This document shows positions 33,518-43,324 of a DNA stretch of 64,000 nt, in pieces. How positions within the stretch are numbered: position 1 is the first letter of the stretch; each line of letters begins with the position of its first letter. The notes under the pieces were generated by a model. It ran no database searches and had not been told where the DNA came from. It saw only the letters and a list, made by a program, of their open reading frames with translations. The DNA comes from Pseudonocardia broussonetiae. GTDB taxonomy: Bacteria > Actinomycetota > Actinomycetes > Mycobacteriales > Pseudonocardiaceae. The translations under genes and the position numbers were made by a program. Location: assembly GCF_013155125.1 (NCBI RefSeq), contig NZ_CP053564.1, positions 2,177,501 to 2,241,500 of the forward strand, in the 5' to 3' direction.

Positions 33518-34693
33518 GTGACCCGCCTGATCCTGCGCCTCGCCCCCCTGGTGATCGCGCTGCTGTGCCTGACGACGGTGCTCGGCCCGGCCGCGAGCGC
33601 CGGCCAGCCCGAGCCCGACGCCGGCTCGGACTACGTCGTGCACGCCCGCACGGTGGCCGAGGCGCGGGCCGCGGCGCGGGCGCTCGGGGTGGAGCCGACG
33701 GTGCTGTTCGAGCGCGCGTTCTCCGGCTTCGCCGCGCGGCTCTCGCGGGTGCAGGTGCAGGAGCTGCAGGACCGTCCCGGCGTCATCGGGGTGGAGGAGG
33801 ACCTGCGGATCACGCCGCTCGAGCCGCGCTCCCGCCGCACCAGCGACGCCCTCACCGAGGGCGTGCAGCGCAACCCGCCGAACTGGGGCCTGGACCGCAT
33901 CGACCAGCGCGCGCTCCCGCTCGACAACACCTACACGACCCGGGCGACGGGCGCGGGCGTCACGGTCTACGTGCTCGACACCGGCGTCGACGTCACCCAC
34001 CCGCAGTTCGGGGGCCGCGCGAGCGAGGCCGTCAACACCGTCGACGACATCTCCGGCGACTGCGACGGCCACGGCACCGTGGTGGCCGGCATCGCCGCCG
34101 CCCGGGACTACGGCGTGGCGAAGGAGGCGCAGGTGCGGTCGGTCAAGGTCCTCGACTGCTCCGGCGCCGGCACGCTGTCCTCGCTGCTCACGGGCATCGA
34201 CTGGGTGGCGCGCAACCGCCGGGGCCCGTCGGTCGCCGTGATGTCGTGGAGCTACGGCCCGTCCGACGTCCTGCTCAGCGCCGTCAGCTCGCTCGTCGGC
34301 GACGGGGTCTTCGTCGCCTCCTCGGCGGGCAACACCGGGGCGGACGACTGCGGCGTCGCGCCCCGCGCGTCGGACGGGGTGCTCGTCGTCGCCAACTCGA
34401 CGATCGACGACCAGCGCGCCTCCTCCTCGAGCACCGGCAGCTGCGTCGACCTCTACGCCCCCGGCACCGGCATCGTCTCCAGCGTCCCCGGCGGCGGCAC
34501 GGCGTCCTACACGGGCACCTCGATGGCCGCACCGCACGCGGCGGGGGTCGCCGCGCTCTACAAGGCGACCTACGGCGACGCCTCGAGCGCCGACGTCGAG
34601 CGCTGGCTCGTCGCCAACGCCACCCCCGGCGCGGTACGCGGGGGCGACGACGGCGGGACGGCGAACCGGCTGCTGAGCACCGGCGGCCTCTGA
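33518..34693 (+). CDS. Secreted subtilisin-family (S8) serine protease
   Basis: This 391-residue protein starts at GTG 33518 (GTG 33497 possible). The signal peptide ends ASA at residue 28, and an inhibitor I9 propeptide runs to about residue 100. The catalytic domain has Asp154 (DTGVD), His185 (GHGTVVAG, with Val where His is usual), oxyanion Asn272 (SSAGNTG) and Ser335 (GTSMAAPHAAG). It is probably exported and self-activated. It is monocistronic, divergent from the AMIN-like lipoprotein. Confidence 0.9.
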   Translation: MTRLILRLAPLVIALLCLTTVLGPAASAGQPEPDAGSDYVVHARTVAEARAAARALGVEPTVLFERAFSGFAARLSRVQVQELQDRPGVIGVEEDLRITPLEPRSRRTSDALTEGVQRNPPNWGLDRIDQRALPLDNTYTTRATGAGVTVYVLDTGVDVTHPQFGGRASEAVNTVDDISGDCDGHGTVVAGIAAARDYGVAKEAQVRSVKVLDCSGAGTLSSLLTGIDWVARNRRGPSVAVMSWSYGPSDVLLSAVSSLVGDGVFVASSAGNTGADDCGVAPRASDGVLVVANSTIDDQRASSSSTGSCVDLYAPGTGIVSSVPGGGTASYTGTSMAAPHAAGVAALYKATYGDASSADVERWLVANATPGAVRGGDDGGTANRLLSTGGL

Positions 34694-34720
34694 CCGTCGG
34701 TGGCTTGGGCCGGGGCGGGC

Positions 34721-35986
34721 CTACGCCGGGCTGAGGACGTCGAACCCGGTGTAGGGGACGAGCGCCTCGGGGATCCGGACCGACCCGTCGGCCTGCTGCC
34801 CCTGCTCCAGCAGCGCGACGAGCGTGCGGCCGATCGGGAGCGCGGAGCTGTTGAGCGTGGCCGCGAACCCGCGGGTGCCGTCCTTGGCCTTCGTCCGGAT
34901 GCCGGCGCGTCGGGCCTGGAACGTCCCGAAGTCCGACGCCGACGCGATCTCGCGGTAGGCCTGCTGGCCGGGCAGCCACACCTCGATGTCGTAGGTGTAC
35001 TCCGAGGAGAAGCCGATGTCGCCCGCCGCGAGCCGCACGACGCGGTAGGCCAGGCCCAGGCCCTGCAGCACGGCCTCGGCGTGGGTGAGCAGCAGCTCCA
35101 GCTCCTCGCGCGAGCGGGCCGGGTCGACGAACCGCACGAGCTCGACCTTGGAGAACTCGTGCACGCGGATCATCCCGCGGGTGTCGCGGCCGTAGGACCC
35201 GGCCTCGGAGCGGAAGCACGGGGTGTGCGCGGTGTAGGCGAGCGGGAGGGCCTCGGCGTCGAGGGTCTCCTTGGCGTGCAGGTTCGTGAGCGGCACCTCG
35301 GCGGTGGGGATGAGGTAGAGCGCGCGCTCGTCGACGCCGGTGCGGAACAGGTCCTGCTCGAACTTGGGCAGCTGCCCGGTGCCCGTCATCGTGGTGGCGT
35401 TGACGAGCGTGGGCACCGAGAACTCGGTGTAGCCGTGCTGCTCGGCGAGGTCGAGGAAGTAGCGGGCGAGCGCGCGCTCGAGCTTCGCGCCCTTCCCCTT
35501 GAGCACGACGAACCGCGGGCCGGCGAGCTTGGTGGCGCGCGGGAGGTCGAGGATGCCGAGCCTCTCGCCGAGGTCGACGTGGTCGAGCGGGGCGTCGATC
35601 ACCGGCGGCTCGCCCCAGCTGCGGACCAGCTCGGCGTCGGCGTCGGAGGTGCCGTCGGGCAGCTCGTCGGCGGGCAGGTTCGGGATGCCGAGCAGCAGGT
35701 CCTGCAGCTCCGCCTCCAGCGTCCGGTGCTCCTCCTCCGCCGCGGCGACGACGGCCTTGAGCTCGCGGGCGCGCTCGACCAGCGCGGGGCGCTCCTCTGG
35801 GGAGGCGCCCTTCACCGACGTGGCGACGCGCTTGGCCTCCCCGCGCGCGTCGTCGCCCCGGCCGATCGCGGAGTTGCGCGCGGCGAGCAGCTTCTCGAGC
35901 GCGGCGACGTCGAGGGAGTGGCCGCGCCGGGCGAGCCGGCGGACGGCGTCGGTGGCGGGATCGAGCAGGACGCGGGGGTCGTGCAT
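34721..35986 (-). CDS. serS: Seryl-tRNA synthetase
   Basis: This 421-residue class II synthetase has the N-terminal tRNA-binding coiled coil (about residues 25-105), motif 2 [25 protein letters not shown], the [14 protein letters not shown] segment and motif 3 [13 protein letters not shown]. It charges tRNA-Ser. ATG 35986 is the only good start. Full length with no visible defects, so probably the housekeeping copy. Confidence 0.95.
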   Translation of the reverse strand: MHDPRVLLDPATDAVRRLARRGHSLDVAALEKLLAARNSAIGRGDDARGEAKRVATSVKGASPEERPALVERARELKAVVAAAEEEHRTLEAELQDLLLGIPNLPADELPDGTSDADAELVRSWGEPPVIDAPLDHVDLGERLGILDLPRATKLAGPRFVVLKGKGAKLERALARYFLDLAEQHGYTEFSVPTLVNATTMTGTGQLPKFEQDLFRTGVDERALYLIPTAEVPLTNLHAKETLDAEALPLAYTAHTPCFRSEAGSYGRDTRGMIRVHEFSKVELVRFVDPARSREELELLLTHAEAVLQGLGLAYRVVRLAAGDIGFSSEYTYDIEVWLPGQQAYREIASASDFGTFQARRAGIRTKAKDGTRGFAATLNSSALPIGRTLVALLEQGQQADGSVRIPEALVPYTGFDVLSPA

Positions 35987-36111
35987 CGGACCAGGGTATC
36001 GGCGCGGCGCCACCGCCTTCCGGGTGGCGTCTCCCCATCCGGAGGTGGCGACGCGGCGCGTCCCCGTCGCAGGATGTGCGCGAACCACGCCGTCGTGTGA
36101 AAGGTCTTCCC

Positions 36112-37770
36112 GTGTCCCTCGCCCCCGCCGTCCCCTCCTACGCCTCCGGTACGTCGGAGGTCCCGCTGCTCGGCGACACGATCGGCGACAACTTCGACCG
36201 CACCGCGCTCGCGCAGCCGGACGTCGACGCGCTGGTCGAGGTCCCGACGGGCCGGAGGTGGACCTACGGGGAGCTGCGCACGGAGGTCGACGCCGTGGCG
36301 CTCGGTCTGGTCGCGGCGGGCCTGGAGAAGGGCGACCGCCTCGGGATCTGGGCGCCCAACGTCGCCGAGTGGACGCTCGTCCAGTACGCCACGGCGAAGA
36401 TCGGCGTGGTGCTGGTCAACATCAACCCGGCGTACCGCACGCACGAGCTCGAGTACGTGCTCAAGCAGGCCGGGATCTCGGTGCTGGTGGCGGCCACCGC
36501 GTTCAAGACGTCCGACTACGCGGCGATGATCCAGGAGGTCCGGCCGAACTGCCCCGACCTGCGCCAGGTGGTGCTCATCGGCACCCCCGACTGGGACGCG
36601 CTCGTCGAGCCCGGCCGCACCGGCGACGCCGCCGAGCTCGCGCGCCGCCAGGCCGACCTGAGCCCGGACGACCCGATCAACATCCAGTACACCTCGGGCA
36701 CCACGGGCTTCCCCAAGGGCGCCACGCTGAGCCACCACAACATCCTCAACAACGGCTACAACGTCGGCCGGCTCTGCGGCTACGGCCCCGAGGACCGCGT
36801 CTGCATCCCGGTGCCCTTCTACCACTGCTTCGGCATGGTCATGGGCAACCTCGCGTGCACCTCCAACGGCTCGACGATGGTGATCCCCGGCCAGGGCTTC
36901 GACCCGAAGGCCACGCTGCACGCGGTGCAGCAGGAGAGGTGCACCTCGCTCTACGGCGTGCCCACGATGTTCATCGCCGAGCTCAACGACCCCACCTTCG
37001 GCGACTACGACCTGTCGTCGCTGCGCACCGGGATCATGGCCGGCTCGCCGTGCCCGGTGGAGGTGATGAAGCAGGTCGTCGACCGGATGGGGATGACCGA
37101 GGTCTCGATCTGCTACGGCATGACCGAGACGTCGCCGGTGTCGACGCAGACCCGCGTCGACGACTCGCTGGAGCGCCGCGTGGCCACCGTCGGCCGCGTC
37201 GGGCCGCACCTGGAGGTCAAGGTCGTCGACCCGGAGACCGGCCTGACCCTGCCCCGCGGGGAGCCCGGCGAGCTGTGCACCCGCGGCTACTCGGTGATGC
37301 TGGGCTACTGGAACGAGCCCGACAAGACCGCCGAGTCGATCGACGCGGCCCGCTGGATGCACACCGGCGACATCGGGATCATGGACGACGAGGGCTACCT
37401 CAACATCACCGGCCGCATCAAGGACATGGTCATCCGCGGCGGCGAGAACGTGTACCCGCGCGAGATCGAGGAGTTCCTCTACACCCACCCCGACATCCTC
37501 GACGCCCAGGTCATCGGCGTGCCCGACGCGAAGTACGGCGAGGAGCTGTGCGCCTGGGTGACGCTGCGCGACGGCGCCGAGGAGCTGACGGTGGAGAAGG
37601 TGCGCGAGTTCGCCACCGGCAAGCTCGCCCACTACAAGATCCCGCGCTACGTGATGGTCGTGGACGAGTTCCCGATGACCGTCACGGGCAAGGTCCGCAA
37701 GGTCGAGATGCGGGAGAAGAGCGTGGGCCTGCTCGGGCTCGAGGACGCGGCGGCGGTCAGGAACGCCTAG
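36112..37770 (+). CDS. AMP-forming acyl-CoA synthetase (fatty-acid/AMP-binding family)
   Basis: This 552-residue protein starts at GTG 36112. The ANL superfamily motifs are [15 protein letters not shown] (A3), [11 protein letters not shown] (A5), [14 protein letters not shown] (A7), [16 protein letters not shown] (A8) and the catalytic Lys in [11 protein letters not shown]. It activates a fatty or other carboxylic acid to its CoA ester. The sequence resembles FadD35/AcsF2-like ligases. Its TAG overlaps the P450 stop of the opposite strand in a CTAG. Confidence 0.9.
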   Translation: MSLAPAVPSYASGTSEVPLLGDTIGDNFDRTALAQPDVDALVEVPTGRRWTYGELRTEVDAVALGLVAAGLEKGDRLGIWAPNVAEWTLVQYATAKIGVVLVNINPAYRTHELEYVLKQAGISVLVAATAFKTSDYAAMIQEVRPNCPDLRQVVLIGTPDWDALVEPGRTGDAAELARRQADLSPDDPINIQYTSGTTGFPKGATLSHHNILNNGYNVGRLCGYGPEDRVCIPVPFYHCFGMVMGNLACTSNGSTMVIPGQGFDPKATLHAVQQERCTSLYGVPTMFIAELNDPTFGDYDLSSLRTGIMAGSPCPVEVMKQVVDRMGMTEVSICYGMTETSPVSTQTRVDDSLERRVATVGRVGPHLEVKVVDPETGLTLPRGEPGELCTRGYSVMLGYWNEPDKTAESIDAARWMHTGDIGIMDDEGYLNITGRIKDMVIRGGENVYPREIEEFLYTHPDILDAQVIGVPDAKYGEELCAWVTLRDGAEELTVEKVREFATGKLAHYKIPRYVMVVDEFPMTVTGKVRKVEMREKSVGLLGLEDAAAVRNA

Positions 37771-38939
37771 GCGATCCGCACCGAGAGCTCGCGGTAGGTC
37801 GGGACGAGGGCGCGGCGGGCGGGTGCCCGCCGCACCACCGTCCACGGCCGCCCGGCGGCCGTGACCGCCTCCAGCAGCGCCCCCAGCTCCGCGCGGGCCA
37901 GCGGGGCGCCCAGGCAGAGGTGGCGGCCCGCGCCGAACCACAGCTGGCGGTTCTCGGGCAGGTAGGGGCGGTCGAGGTCGAAACCGCCGGGGGCGGTGTT
38001 GGCCGTCCAGGTGAGCAGCACGATCCGCTCCCCGGCGCGTAGCCGCCGCCCGGCCACGGTGACGTCGCGCCGCACCGACCGCCCGATCACCGGGGCGGGC
38101 GTGGTGACGCGCAGCCCCTCGCGGACGGCGTCGGGCAGCGCGGCGGGGTCGGCGAGCAGGCGGTGCTGGGCGCCGGTGTCGTGCAGCAGCGCGACCGTCC
38201 GCCCCATCGCCGACGCCGCGGTCTCCGTGCCCGCCACCATCAGCAGCGCCGAGAGCCCGGTGGTCTCCCGCAGCCCGAGGCCGAGCGCGCGGCAGCGGCC
38301 CAGCAGCGTCTCCGGGCCGGCGTGCGCCCACGCGTCGGGGACGCCGCGGGTGAGGTCGTCGACGATCGCCTTCGCCCCGGCCACCGCGGCGGGCGTCAGC
38401 GTGGTGTCGGCGGCGCTGCCCAGCGCCGTCGCGGCCAGGCGCTCGCCGGTGGCGAACAGCGCGCGGGCGCGGTCGTCGTCGAGGTCGCCCAGGCCGAGCA
38501 GCGAGGCGAGCATCCGCCCGACCAGCACGCGGGCGAGGTCGGCGACGTCGACCGTCTCCCCGGCCGCGAGCGCCTCCCGCGCCTGCGCGAGGCGCTGCGA
38601 CCACGCGCCCCGGACCAGCGCCGCGGCCGTCGCCTCGGTGAACAGGTCGCGCGCGCGGGTGCGCAGGTCGTGGTGGCCGGCGCCGTCGAACAAGTCGTAG
38701 ACCCAGTCGCCCAGCACCTGCGCCCACAGGTGCCCGACGCCGCCCTCGCCGAGCAGGGTGAACGAGCGGTGGTCGGTGAGCACCTCGCGGGCGACCAGCG
38801 GGTCGGCGCTGACCCAGCCCAGCCGCGGGACGCGGCGGAGGGGGACGGCCGCGCGCCCGCCGAGCAGGAGCGCGGCCAGCGCGGGCCGGGCGGCGAGCAG
38901 CAGCCGCCACTCGTGCCGGGTCGCGGCGTCGGGGTGCAT
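37767..38939 (-). CDS. Cytochrome P450
   Basis: This 390-residue soluble P450 has the I-helix [10 protein letters not shown], ExxR in [11 protein letters not shown] and the heme-binding [17 protein letters not shown]. Somewhat divergent and Ala-rich. No ferredoxin or reductase gene is nearby. The substrate is unknown; the convergent acyl-CoA ligase is not evidence of a shared pathway. Confidence 0.9.
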   Translation of the reverse strand: MHPDAATRHEWRLLLAARPALAALLLGGRAAVPLRRVPRLGWVSADPLVAREVLTDHRSFTLLGEGGVGHLWAQVLGDWVYDLFDGAGHHDLRTRARDLFTEATAAALVRGAWSQRLAQAREALAAGETVDVADLARVLVGRMLASLLGLGDLDDDRARALFATGERLAATALGSAADTTLTPAAVAGAKAIVDDLTRGVPDAWAHAGPETLLGRCRALGLGLRETTGLSALLMVAGTETAASAMGRTVALLHDTGAQHRLLADPAALPDAVREGLRVTTPAPVIGRSVRRDVTVAGRRLRAGERIVLLTWTANTAPGGFDLDRPYLPENRQLWFGAGRHLCLGAPLARAELGALLEAVTAAGRPWTVVRRAPARRALVPTYRELSVRIA

Positions 38940-39113
38940 CCGGGCATCCTCGCGGCCGCTGCACGGACGGGTGCCGCCGGGCTAAGCTGGTGCGACGCGT
39001 CCCGGTGTCGGCAGGTGGGCCCAGAAGGCGGCCCAGGCATCAGGGCGCGTTCGTCGTGCGGTCGCGAGGACGCGGGGCACGAGGACCGACGATCGAGGAA
39101 CGGGTGAGACCAG

Positions 39114-39503
39114 GTGCCGAGCGGCAGGGTCAAGTGGTACGACGCCGGCAAGGGATTCGGTTTCCTCGCCCAGGACGGCGGCGAGGACGTCTACGTCCGC
39201 AAGGCGGCGCTGCCCGCCGGGGTGGAGGCCCTCAAGCCGGGCCAGCGCGTCGAGTTCGGGATGGCCGAGGGACGACGCGGCCCGCAGGCGCTGCAGGTGA
39301 AGCTGGTGGACTCCCCGCCGTCGGTGGTGGAGGCCACGCGCCGCCCCGCCGAGGACCTGCACAGCCTGATCGAGGACATGATCCGGCTGCTGGACACCAA
39401 GGTGCAGCCCGACCTGCGGCGCGGCCGCTACCCGGAGCGGAAGACGGCGAAGCTGGCGGCCGAGGTCGTCCGCGCGGTGGCGCGCGACCTCGACGGCTCC
39501 TGA
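39114..39503 (+). CDS. Cold-shock-domain protein with C-terminal extension
   Basis: This 129-residue protein starts at GTG 39114. The first 68 residues are a CspA-type domain: [32 protein letters not shown] includes RNP1 (KGFGFL) and RNP2 (DVYVR). A helical extension ([32 protein letters not shown]) is common in actinobacterial CspB-like proteins. It binds single-stranded RNA or DNA. The group DUF2771-MFS follows on the other strand. Confidence 0.9.
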   Translation: MPSGRVKWYDAGKGFGFLAQDGGEDVYVRKAALPAGVEALKPGQRVEFGMAEGRRGPQALQVKLVDSPPSVVEATRRPAEDLHSLIEDMIRLLDTKVQPDLRRGRYPERKTAKLAAEVVRAVARDLDGS

Positions 39504-39521
39504 CCCGCGCTCGACCGGATC

Positions 39522-39989
39522 TCAGCCGGCGACGGTCAGCACCCAGCTCGACCGGATCGGGAACACGACCTCGCCGGTGGCCTCGTCGATCTCCGGGGGC
39601 GGCCCGTACTGCTGCACCTGCGCGGTGAGCAGGCGGGCGTCCGCGGGGAGCTCCAGCGCGTAGGACTCCTGCGCCTGCGGGGCGAACACCGTGGTGCGCT
39701 CGTCGACCTGCTCGCCCGCGCCGTCGCGGTAGGTGAACACGATCTGCCACGGCGTCTCCGACACCGCGGGCGGCACCGTGACCAGCAGCGCGGTGCCCGG
39801 CGGCACCGGCAGCGTGACGGGCGCGGTGGCGTCGTTCGTGCAGGTCACGAAGTCGTCCTCGCAGTACTGGGTGGGCCCGGCGACGGCGCTCTGCGCGCCC
39901 GCGGCGAACGTGACGTCCGGCGGGGCCCCGGCGCCGCACGCGGCCAGCAGCGGGGCGGCGAGGGCCAGCGGGACGAGTCGGCGGAGCAC
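39522..39989 (-). CDS. DUF2771 family lipoprotein
   Basis: This 155-residue protein has a signal and lipobox (LAACGAG) near residue 18. The mature part matches the actinobacterial DUF2771 family: QYCEDDFVTCTNDATAPVTLPVPPG, VSETPWQIVFTYRD and IRSSWVLTVAG. Function unknown; probably on the outer face of the membrane. It lies 9 bp after the MFS gene on the same strand and is likely co-transcribed with it. Confidence 0.85.
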   Translation of the reverse strand: MLRRLVPLALAAPLLAACGAGAPPDVTFAAGAQSAVAGPTQYCEDDFVTCTNDATAPVTLPVPPGTALLVTVPPAVSETPWQIVFTYRDGAGEQVDERTTVFAPQAQESYALELPADARLLTAQVQQYGPPPEIDEATGEVVFPIRSSWVLTVAG

Positions 39990-39998
39990 GGGCCCACC

Positions 39999-41708
39999 CT
40001 ACGGACGGGTGCGGGCCGGCTCCGACCGCGGCGCCAGGAACGGCAGGATGCTGCGCCCGCGCGCGATCAGCGCGGTCTGCACGCCGCCCAGCCCCACCAC
40101 CGTGGCCGCGACGACGAACCCGAACCCGTACGTGTCGTGCGGCAGCAGCACGCCCAGCGCGCCGCCGAACACCCAGGCGAGCTGCAGCACGGTCTCCGAC
40201 CGGCCGAACGCCGACGCCCGTGACTCCTCGGGCAGGTCGCGCTGGACCACCGCGTCGAGGCAGACCTTGGCGAGCGCGCTGCAGGTGGAGGCGACCAGCG
40301 CGACGACCGCGGCCGTCGCGATCCCCGGCAGCACCGCCGCCACCACGGCCGCGGTGACGGCCACCGCGATGCAGGAGACGATGACCGTGTCGGCCCGGCC
40401 GAAGCGCTGCCGCGACCCGGCCGCGTTGCCGGTGAACGAGCCGATGCCGGCCGCCGCGCCCACGATCCCGATGAGGAACAGCTGGCGCGCCGGGTCGTCG
40501 CCCGCCTGCGCCCGCACCGTGAAGGCGACGAACAGCGTGAGGAACCCGGTGAGCACGCGCATCGAGCCGTTGCCCCACAGCGCCACGACGACACCGCGGC
40601 TGACCGACCGCCGCGGCCCCCGCACGGTGCTGCGCAGCGAAGCGGGCACCTCGCCGGCCGTCGACTCCACCCAGCGCGGGATCCGCAGGCACAGCAGCAT
40701 CCCGGCCACGGCGATCGCGGCGGTGAAGAACAGCGCCCCCGGCGAGCCGAACAGCGCGGCGATCCCCGCGGCGATCCCGCCGAACACGCCGCCGGAGACG
40801 AGCCCGAACGTGGTGATCCGGGAGTTCGTGGTGGCCAGGGTGATCGTCGCGGGCAGCACCCGGGGCGTGACGGCCGCCTTGAGCACCTGGAACGACTTGC
40901 TCAGCACCATCACGCCGAGCGCGGCGGGGTAGAGGCCCCAGTTGTCGTAGTTCAGCGCCATGACGACGGCCAGCACCGCGCGCCCGCCGAACGAGACCGC
41001 GAGCGCGGCGCGGCGGCCGCGCTGCAGGCGGTCGAGCAGCGGGCCGATCACCGGGGCGACCACGGCGAACGGCGCCACGGTGATGGCCAGGTAGAGCGCG
41101 ACGTTGGTGACGCTCTCGGCCTTCGCGGCGGCGAAGAACAGCGTGTTGGCCAGTGCGACGGCCACCGCGGCGTCGACAGCGTAGGTCATCATCGTGGCGT
41201 AGGTGAGCGCCGTGAGCCCGGAGCGGTCGGCCCCGTCGGCGGAGGCGGCGCGGTGGAACGCGCGGATGCCGTTGCCGGTGATCTGGCGGCTGCGCAGGGC
41301 GGCCACGCGCGTGACGGTGAGCTTGCGCGGCATCCGGACGGTCGTCGGCGGCTCCGCCTTCCCGGTCGTCGGCGCGTCCTCCGCCACCGGCGGCGGCCCG
41401 GCCTCGGTCCAGCGCACGTCCTCGCGGGCGTCCGGCGGCGCGGGGGAGACCCAGGTCCGCGACGCCGGGGCGGGCGGCGGCGACCACTGCGGGGGCGGCG
41501 GCGGCGTGCGGCGGTGCAGCGCGGGGTCGTAGTCGGGGTCGTCGTGCCAGGGGTAGCGCCGGCGCGGGGCGTAGCGGTCGGCGGGGTCGACCGGGGCGGC
41601 CGGGACCGGCGCGGCGGGGCGCGGGGGCGACGCCGGCGGCCGGGAGGACGTGCCGCGGCGGCGGAGGAAGGGGAACCCGCGGCGCGCCACGCGCTCATTC
41701 TGACGCAT
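39999..41708 (-). CDS. Major facilitator superfamily transporter with proline-rich N-terminus
   Basis: This 569-residue protein has a cytoplasmic N-terminus of about 150 residues, very rich in Pro, Arg and Ala, followed by 12 hydrophobic segments. The loop LLDRLQRGRRAALAVSFGGRAVLA and the second half QRFGRADTVIVSC fit MFS exporters. The substrate is unknown. ATG 41708 is used; upstream frames have no good start. It heads the pair with the DUF2771 gene. Confidence 0.85.
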   Translation of the reverse strand: MRQNERVARRGFPFLRRRGTSSRPPASPPRPAAPVPAAPVDPADRYAPRRRYPWHDDPDYDPALHRRTPPPPPQWSPPPAPASRTWVSPAPPDAREDVRWTEAGPPPVAEDAPTTGKAEPPTTVRMPRKLTVTRVAALRSRQITGNGIRAFHRAASADGADRSGLTALTYATMMTYAVDAAVAVALANTLFFAAAKAESVTNVALYLAITVAPFAVVAPVIGPLLDRLQRGRRAALAVSFGGRAVLAVVMALNYDNWGLYPAALGVMVLSKSFQVLKAAVTPRVLPATITLATTNSRITTFGLVSGGVFGGIAAGIAALFGSPGALFFTAAIAVAGMLLCLRIPRWVESTAGEVPASLRSTVRGPRRSVSRGVVVALWGNGSMRVLTGFLTLFVAFTVRAQAGDDPARQLFLIGIVGAAAGIGSFTGNAAGSRQRFGRADTVIVSCIAVAVTAAVVAAVLPGIATAAVVALVASTCSALAKVCLDAVVQRDLPEESRASAFGRSETVLQLAWVFGGALGVLLPHDTYGFGFVVAATVVGLGGVQTALIARGRSILPFLAPRSEPARTRP

Positions 41709-41728
41709 CGACGGCCCCGAGCGGCGGA

Positions 41729-42505
41729 TCAACCGGCGGGCACCAGCCGCACCCGGAACGTCGAGGGCCAGAGCTTGCCCGTGAGCAGCAGCTCGCCTCC
41801 GCCGGCGTCCGCGATGCCGTTGAGGACGTCGGTCGCGGCGCGCTGCTCGGGGTCGAGCAGGCCGGAGGCGTCGACGACGGCGGTGACCCGCCCGTCGGCC
41901 GGGTCCACCCGCACGATCCGGTCGGTCTGCCAGACGTTCGCGTAGACCTGCCCGTCGACGCACTCGAGCTCGTTGAGCCGCGTCACCGGCACCCCGTCCT
42001 GCGTGACGTCGACGGCCCCGGTCTCCGCGAACGTCACCGGGTCGTGGAAGCGCAGGCGGGCGGTGCCGTCGGAGCGGACCAGCCGCCCGTCGTCGCCGGC
42101 GCACAGGCCCCAGCCCTCGCCGGCGAGCGGGACCTCGCGGACCCGCGTCAGCGACGCGCGGTCCCACTCGTAGGCGACGCCGTCCTGCCAGGTGAGCTGC
42201 CAGATCCGGTCGCCGACGACGGTGATGCCCTCGCCGAACACGTCGTCGGGCAGCGGCGCGGAGCGCAGGACGGCCCCGGTCGACGGGTCCAGCTCGCGCA
42301 GCTGCGAGGCGCCGACGAGCCCGGTGCCCTCGTACAGGACGCCGTCGGCGATCTCGAAGCCCTGCGTGAAGGCCGTCGGGTCGTGCGGGACCTCGGCGAC
42401 CACCTCGGCCCGCAGCACCGGCACCGCGGCGGGCCCGGGGGCCGCCGCGCCGCAGCCCGCCATCGCCAGCACCGCTGCGCAGAGGAGCGCGCGCCCGAGG
42501 GTCAT
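41729..42505 (-). CDS. Glutaminyl-peptide cyclotransferase
   Basis: This 258-residue protein of the plant/bacterial glutaminyl cyclase family (beta-propeller) has lipobox MAGCGAA near residue 18. Propeller motifs include HDPTAFTQGFEIADGVLYEGTGL, WQLTWQDGVAYEWD and LNELECVDGQVYANVWQTDRIVRVDP. It converts N-terminal Gln to pyroglutamate on exported proteins. It reads away from the DUF3027 gene, with 27 bp between the starts. Confidence 0.87.
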   Translation of the reverse strand: MTLGRALLCAAVLAMAGCGAAAPGPAAVPVLRAEVVAEVPHDPTAFTQGFEIADGVLYEGTGLVGASQLRELDPSTGAVLRSAPLPDDVFGEGITVVGDRIWQLTWQDGVAYEWDRASLTRVREVPLAGEGWGLCAGDDGRLVRSDGTARLRFHDPVTFAETGAVDVTQDGVPVTRLNELECVDGQVYANVWQTDRIVRVDPADGRVTAVVDASGLLDPEQRAATDVLNGIADAGGGELLLTGKLWPSTFRVRLVPAG

Positions 42506-42532
42506 GCCCGGCAGGGTGGCACAATCACGGCG

Positions 42533-43324
42533 GTGAGCGCCGAACCCACCACTCCCGCCCGGCTCGTTCACGCCGTCGAGCTCGCCAGGGCCGCCGCCGT
42601 CGAGGACGCCACCGCCGACCTGGGCCGCGCGAGCGCCGAGAGCGCCGTCGGCGAGCACCTCGACGCCGTCGTCGAGGACCCGGGCACGCTCACCCACTAC
42701 TTCGCCGCCGAGCACGGCGGCTACCGGGGCTGGCGCTGGTCGGTCACGGTCGCGTCGGGCTGGGAGGGCGACCCGGACGAGGGGCCGATCACCGTCTGCG
42801 AGGTCGTGCTCCTGCCCGGCCCGGACGCCGTCGTCGCGCCCGCGTGGGTGCCGTGGCACGAGCGGATCCGCCCGGGCGACCTCGGCGTCGGCGACCTGCT
42901 CCCCGCCCCCGACGACGACGAGCGCCTCGTGCCCGGCTACCTCGGCCCCGACGACGGCTCGCTCGGCACCGAGATCCTCGTCGAGGTCGGGCTGGGGCGC
43001 ACCAAGGTGCTCTCGCGCGCCGGTCGCGACGCCGCCGCCGACCGCTGGTACGGCGGGCCGCACGGCCCCGGCGCCGACATGGCGAAGGCCGCCCCCGGCT
43101 CGTGCGGCAGCTGCGGGTTCTACCTCTCGCTGGCCGGCTCGATGCGCGGCGCGTTCGGCGTGTGCGGCAACGAGTACGCGCCCGCCGACGGGGCCGTCGT
43201 CGCCGTCGGGTTCGGCTGCGGCGCGCACTCCGACGTCGTGGTCGAGGCGGCGTCGCCGGTCGCGGTCGCCGAGCTCGTCTACGACGACGGGGTCGACCTG
43301 GAGCCGGTGCCCTCGCCCTCGTGA
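42533..43324 (+). CDS. DUF3027 family protein
   Basis: This 263-residue protein starts at GTG 42533. The sequence matches the actinobacterial DUF3027 family: LTHYFAAEHGGYRGWRWSV, CEVVLLPGPDAVVAPAWVPW, then SCGSCGFYLSLAGSMRGAFGVCGNEYAPADG with four Cys that may bind zinc. Function unknown. Its TGA overlaps the GTG of the large ATPase gene. Confidence 0.88.
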   Translation: MSAEPTTPARLVHAVELARAAAVEDATADLGRASAESAVGEHLDAVVEDPGTLTHYFAAEHGGYRGWRWSVTVASGWEGDPDEGPITVCEVVLLPGPDAVVAPAWVPWHERIRPGDLGVGDLLPAPDDDERLVPGYLGPDDGSLGTEILVEVGLGRTKVLSRAGRDAAADRWYGGPHGPGADMAKAAPGSCGSCGFYLSLAGSMRGAFGVCGNEYAPADGAVVAVGFGCGAHSDVVVEAASPVAVAELVYDDGVDLEPVPSPS